Assembly (NCBI GenBank): GCA_022821685.1
Contig: JAJEDD010000032.1
Span: forward strand, 1 to 64,000
DNA from: Acidimicrobiia bacterium
GTDB taxonomy: Bacteria > Actinomycetota > Acidimicrobiia > Acidimicrobiales > Aldehydirespiratoraceae
Length of the DNA stretch: 64,000 nucleotides
Reading direction: 5' to 3'
Shown here: positions 61,869-64,000 of the stretch, piece by piece
Position numbering within the stretch: the stretch's first letter is position 1
Layout of the letters: each line of letters starts with the position of its first letter
The notes under the pieces: generated by a model
Told to the model about the DNA's origin: nothing
The model's input: the letters and a program-made list of their open reading frames with translations, nothing else
Databases searched by the model: none
Translations under genes and position numbers: made by a program

Positions 61869-62507
61869 TCACCTAGTGCCGACATCTCCTCTCAAATCCA
61901 CCGCTTGCAAGAGCCGGTACAGACCGGAGGACGGGTTGTCGGTCGGAAACTGGCGGTCAGCCTCCGCGTGCAACCTGGCGAGCCGCTCGGCTCGCATGAT
62001 GGCTTCGCCCCGCCGCAACATGTAAGCACCACCATCAAGCCTCTTGCCCTGCGAGCCGTCGTATTGGCGACGGAGACTGCAACAGTCGTCGTTGTTGATC
62101 CAGCCCTCATGGTCGGCGTAGTGAAGCACCAGCCACAACTCGAAGCAGGGATTTGAGATGGCCACACCTATGCCGTTGTCGCGAGCCATCTGGACCGCGT
62201 CGCGCAGCCGCGCGTGCTGCGTAGGCGCTTCCACATCGAATACGCACCAGTATTCGGTGGCTCCTGGTGACTGGCGACGTTCGCTGCGTTTCACCTTCCT
62301 GGCTTCTTCCACGAGCTTGCGCGGTTCATACCCCAGCCCACGAACGTCAAGCGTCGCAGTGCTGCGTACCTCGTGCAACGCGGCAAACGCCTTCAGATAC
62401 AACGGCTCCGTCAACTCGCCCTCGCAGAAGATCACGAAACGGACTCGCTCGTCGATCCGCGGGGCGCGGCGGCGAAGCGGCCTGTCGCCTCGCCTGCGCG
62501 GTGCCAT
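61869..62507 (-). CDS. RloB/AbiLii-like protein (predicted nuclease partner)
   Basis: 212-residue RloB-family protein. The basic N-terminus (MAPRRRGDRPLRRRAPR) precedes FVIFCEGELTEPLYLKAF (family motif C-E-G-x-x-T-E at 28-34), YWCVFDVEAP, and ISNPCFELWLVLHY (119-130), the most diagnostic block. RloB proteins form pairs with an AAA ATPase (RloA or AbiLi) and are predicted Toprim-like nucleases in abortive infection. The ATG lies two bases after the ATPase stop. A much longer upstream frame is a shadow of the ATPase gene. Confidence 0.88.
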   Translation of the reverse strand: MAPRRRGDRPLRRRAPRIDERVRFVIFCEGELTEPLYLKAFAALHEVRSTATLDVRGLGYEPRKLVEEARKVKRSERRQSPGATEYWCVFDVEAPTQHARLRDAVQMARDNGIGVAISNPCFELWLVLHYADHEGWINNDDCCSLRRQYDGSQGKRLDGGAYMLRRGEAIMRAERLARLHAEADRQFPTDNPSSGLYRLLQAVDLRGDVGTR

Positions 62508-62509
62508 GC

Positions 62510-63808
62510 TCAACCTTGGCGAGCGGCGCCCAGAGCCTCGCGAACCCGGTACTGGTCCACCACCGGGACTCCGCCGAAGCGGCCCTGCAGGTAGCCGCGC
62601 TCGAGGTTCGTCGAACGGCGAACGCTGGTACTGCGGAAGTCCGACAGCGCGGTCAACTCCGTGCTGCCGTCTCGCCGCTTGGAAGTGAGCCATACCTCGT
62701 CCCGGTTAAGGCAGTCGAGCAGGCTCGTGTCATGGGTGGTGAAGATGAGCTGTGCCCCGTGACGGTTGGTGGAAGGATCTTGGAACAGTTCGACGAGCCT
62801 GCCCGAGATCAATGGATGGAGGCTGCTGTCGAGTTCGTCCACGACTATCAGGCCGCCTTCGTCCAACGCTGAGAGCAGTTCGGGGATCAGCCCGAGCCAG
62901 GTGAGAGTGCCGTCGGACTCATCGCCGAGCTCCAGTGGACGCGAATCGCCGGCCACATCGTGCAGAAGCCTCAGTCTTCGACCGATGCGGCCAGAACCCG
63001 CCGCATCGTCGACCACCTCCACGCCTTGGACCCCTAGATCCGCGAACATGAGCATGGCCAGAGCCAGATCGCGATGCTGCTCACGGTTCTGGCGCGTCGA
63101 GACACTGCTGTCGTGTGGGTCGCGCCGCGGCGCTTCGTCAAACACGTCGATCAAAAAGTCGTCCCACCCGTGGCGACTCCATCGGACGCCCGGACGATAG
63201 AGCCGCGCCTCCGCGGGCACCAAACCCCTCGGCCAGTAGTCGACGAAGCTGATACCGCGTAGCCAGCGGGCCACTAGGTCGATCTCCTCGGTGAGCCGGC
63301 TAGCGGCTGACATGACCAGCGTCGTTGGCGTGATCAGTTCGCGCCCGCCGCCAGTGAAGCGCGTGCCGCGCCTGAACGCCAGATCATCTTCATCACGCTC
63401 GAACAGAATGCGGCGACGCTGCCGCGGATAGCTGTAGAGAGCTTCTGAGACGACCTTGGACTCGTCAACCTCCAGTTCGTAGCGGTACCGCACGCCGCCG
63501 GCGATCAACTCAATCCCGAAGTACGAAGGTTGCAACGGTCCAGGCGCGAAACTGAACGGGTCGCACGGGATCGCGTCCTCCCACGCGCGCAAGGACACTC
63601 CTACCGCATGTGACAGCCACGCGAGCGCATCGATGAGGTTGGTCTTGCCAGACCCGTTGGCACCGTAGATTCCGGCAACGGTCAGCGCCTTCTCGTCGAG
63701 TACCTCCAGTTGACGAGTCGAGGTGCGGTCCTTGTCCACGGCGATCATGGACAACTCAACCGGCTCGCAGACAGAACGGTGATTGCCGACCTCGAATCGG
63801 AGGAGCAT
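62510..63808 (-). CDS. RloA/AbiLi-like AAA ATPase
   Basis: 432-residue SMC-like AAA_15/AAA_21 ATPase. FEVGNHRSVCEPVELSM at the N-terminus, Walker A IYGANGSGKTN (47-57), Walker B GGLIVVDELDSSLHP, and H-loop LIFTTHDTSLLD. It is the presumed sensor and activator of the RloB effector encoded next. AGGAGG six bases before the ATG. Codon use is less GC-biased than in the neighbours, which suggests recent transfer. Confidence 0.9.
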   Translation of the reverse strand: MLLRFEVGNHRSVCEPVELSMIAVDKDRTSTRQLEVLDEKALTVAGIYGANGSGKTNLIDALAWLSHAVGVSLRAWEDAIPCDPFSFAPGPLQPSYFGIELIAGGVRYRYELEVDESKVVSEALYSYPRQRRRILFERDEDDLAFRRGTRFTGGGRELITPTTLVMSAASRLTEEIDLVARWLRGISFVDYWPRGLVPAEARLYRPGVRWSRHGWDDFLIDVFDEAPRRDPHDSSVSTRQNREQHRDLALAMLMFADLGVQGVEVVDDAAGSGRIGRRLRLLHDVAGDSRPLELGDESDGTLTWLGLIPELLSALDEGGLIVVDELDSSLHPLISGRLVELFQDPSTNRHGAQLIFTTHDTSLLDCLNRDEVWLTSKRRDGSTELTALSDFRSTSVRRSTNLERGYLQGRFGGVPVVDQYRVREALGAARQG

Positions 63809-63865
63809 TCCAGGCCTCCTAGTATTCTAGTGACAGGCAGAATAGTACCGATGTACTTCTTCTGC
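63809..63865 (-). promoter_or_regulatory. Candidate promoter/operator of the RloA-RloB operon
   Basis: AT-rich region before the ATPase gene. GCAGAATAGTAC (63837-63848) and GTACTTCTTCTGC (63853-63865) form an imperfect inverted repeat around CGAT, a plausible operator. TAGAAT and TACTAT on the minus strand are candidate -10 sequences. Beyond it, 63866-64000, I see no gene that I can support. Confidence 0.35.
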
Positions 63866-64000
63866 GAGAATCATAAGTTATTTGTAGACAGACTACAACA
63901 CAGTTGGACCAGGAGCTTCCTCCACGGACACCAAGGCTGGCGTGGCCTTGATACCCACGACGGTACCGGAAGACCTCATGCCGAGCCTGCGATTTGACAC

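Noticed and set aside
63893-64000. Possible C-terminal end of a minus-strand gene entering from beyond the window
   Set aside because: Thirty-six open codons with no recognisable sequence and no support for being coding; too short to claim.

Overview
The window is high-GC (roughly two thirds G+C) bacterial chromosome, densely coded on both strands, with many GTG starts and ATGA/GTGA stop-start overlaps. The gene content points to an actinobacterium: Ku plus a stand-alone LigD-type polymerase, a DUF2510 membrane protein, a SenX3/PhoR-like kinase, SufU-type Fe-S assembly, homodimeric AceE, and MazEF and HicAB modules. The class Acidimicrobiia is my best guess, but this is inference. There is no rRNA, no tRNA that I can recognise, no CRISPR array, and no phage or transposase gene.

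Layout. 1-900: a mazEF pair. 974-7493: a minus-strand branched-chain amino-acid-type ABC importer (binding lipoprotein, fused LivH-LivM permease, LivG, LivF) ending in a zinc alcohol dehydrogenase. 7.6-14.6 kb: a double Lrp/AsnC regulator, two coupled SDR oxidoreductases, a fused E1alpha-E1beta plus E2 of a 2-oxoacid dehydrogenase, and a second toxin-antitoxin pair. 14.7-20.7 kb: a MacB/LolCDE-type exporter with two large paralogous permeases. 20.8-28.4 kb: sirtuin, leucyl aminopeptidase, NHEJ proteins (LigD Pol, Ku), a membrane protein and an M24 peptidase. 28.4-38.6 kb: lipoate and pyruvate dehydrogenase genes (LipB-LipA fusion, E2, Lpd, AceE) with RNase H and small genes between. 38.6-40.5 kb: two tandem thioredoxin-fold lipoproteins whose reading frames are each interrupted by TGA exactly where the first Cys of the CxxC motif belongs. 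40.7-47.0 kb: the phosphate regulon (PHO box, pstSCAB, phoU, sensor kinase). 47.1-52.5 kb: acyl-CoA dehydrogenase, hypotheticals, and sufC-sufS-sufU. 52.7-57.1 kb: hicAB behind a UvrD-family helicase, then a DUF2510 protein. 57.2-60.6 kb: a second suf cluster (hypothetical, sufD, Rieske, second sufC, PCD). 60.7-63.8 kb: an RNA ligase beside an AbiL-like RloA/RloB defence pair in more AT-rich surroundings.

The strongest novelty candidate is the tandem pair of predicted selenoproteins. Both read FWAPH-(TGA)-PTCR, both continue open in the same frame after the TGA with good thioredoxin-family similarity, and both have a stable hairpin right after the TGA. One carries a coiled-coil stalk of about 265 residues. 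A second theme is a family of about 140-bp dispersed repeats with terminal inverted repeats. Seven near-complete copies and several fragments lie in intergenic gaps, often directly against a stop codon, and the core has been tandemly amplified at one site. Smaller 32-35-bp tandem duplications carry nested start/stop codons in front of two ABC-ATPase genes (livF and the second sufC).
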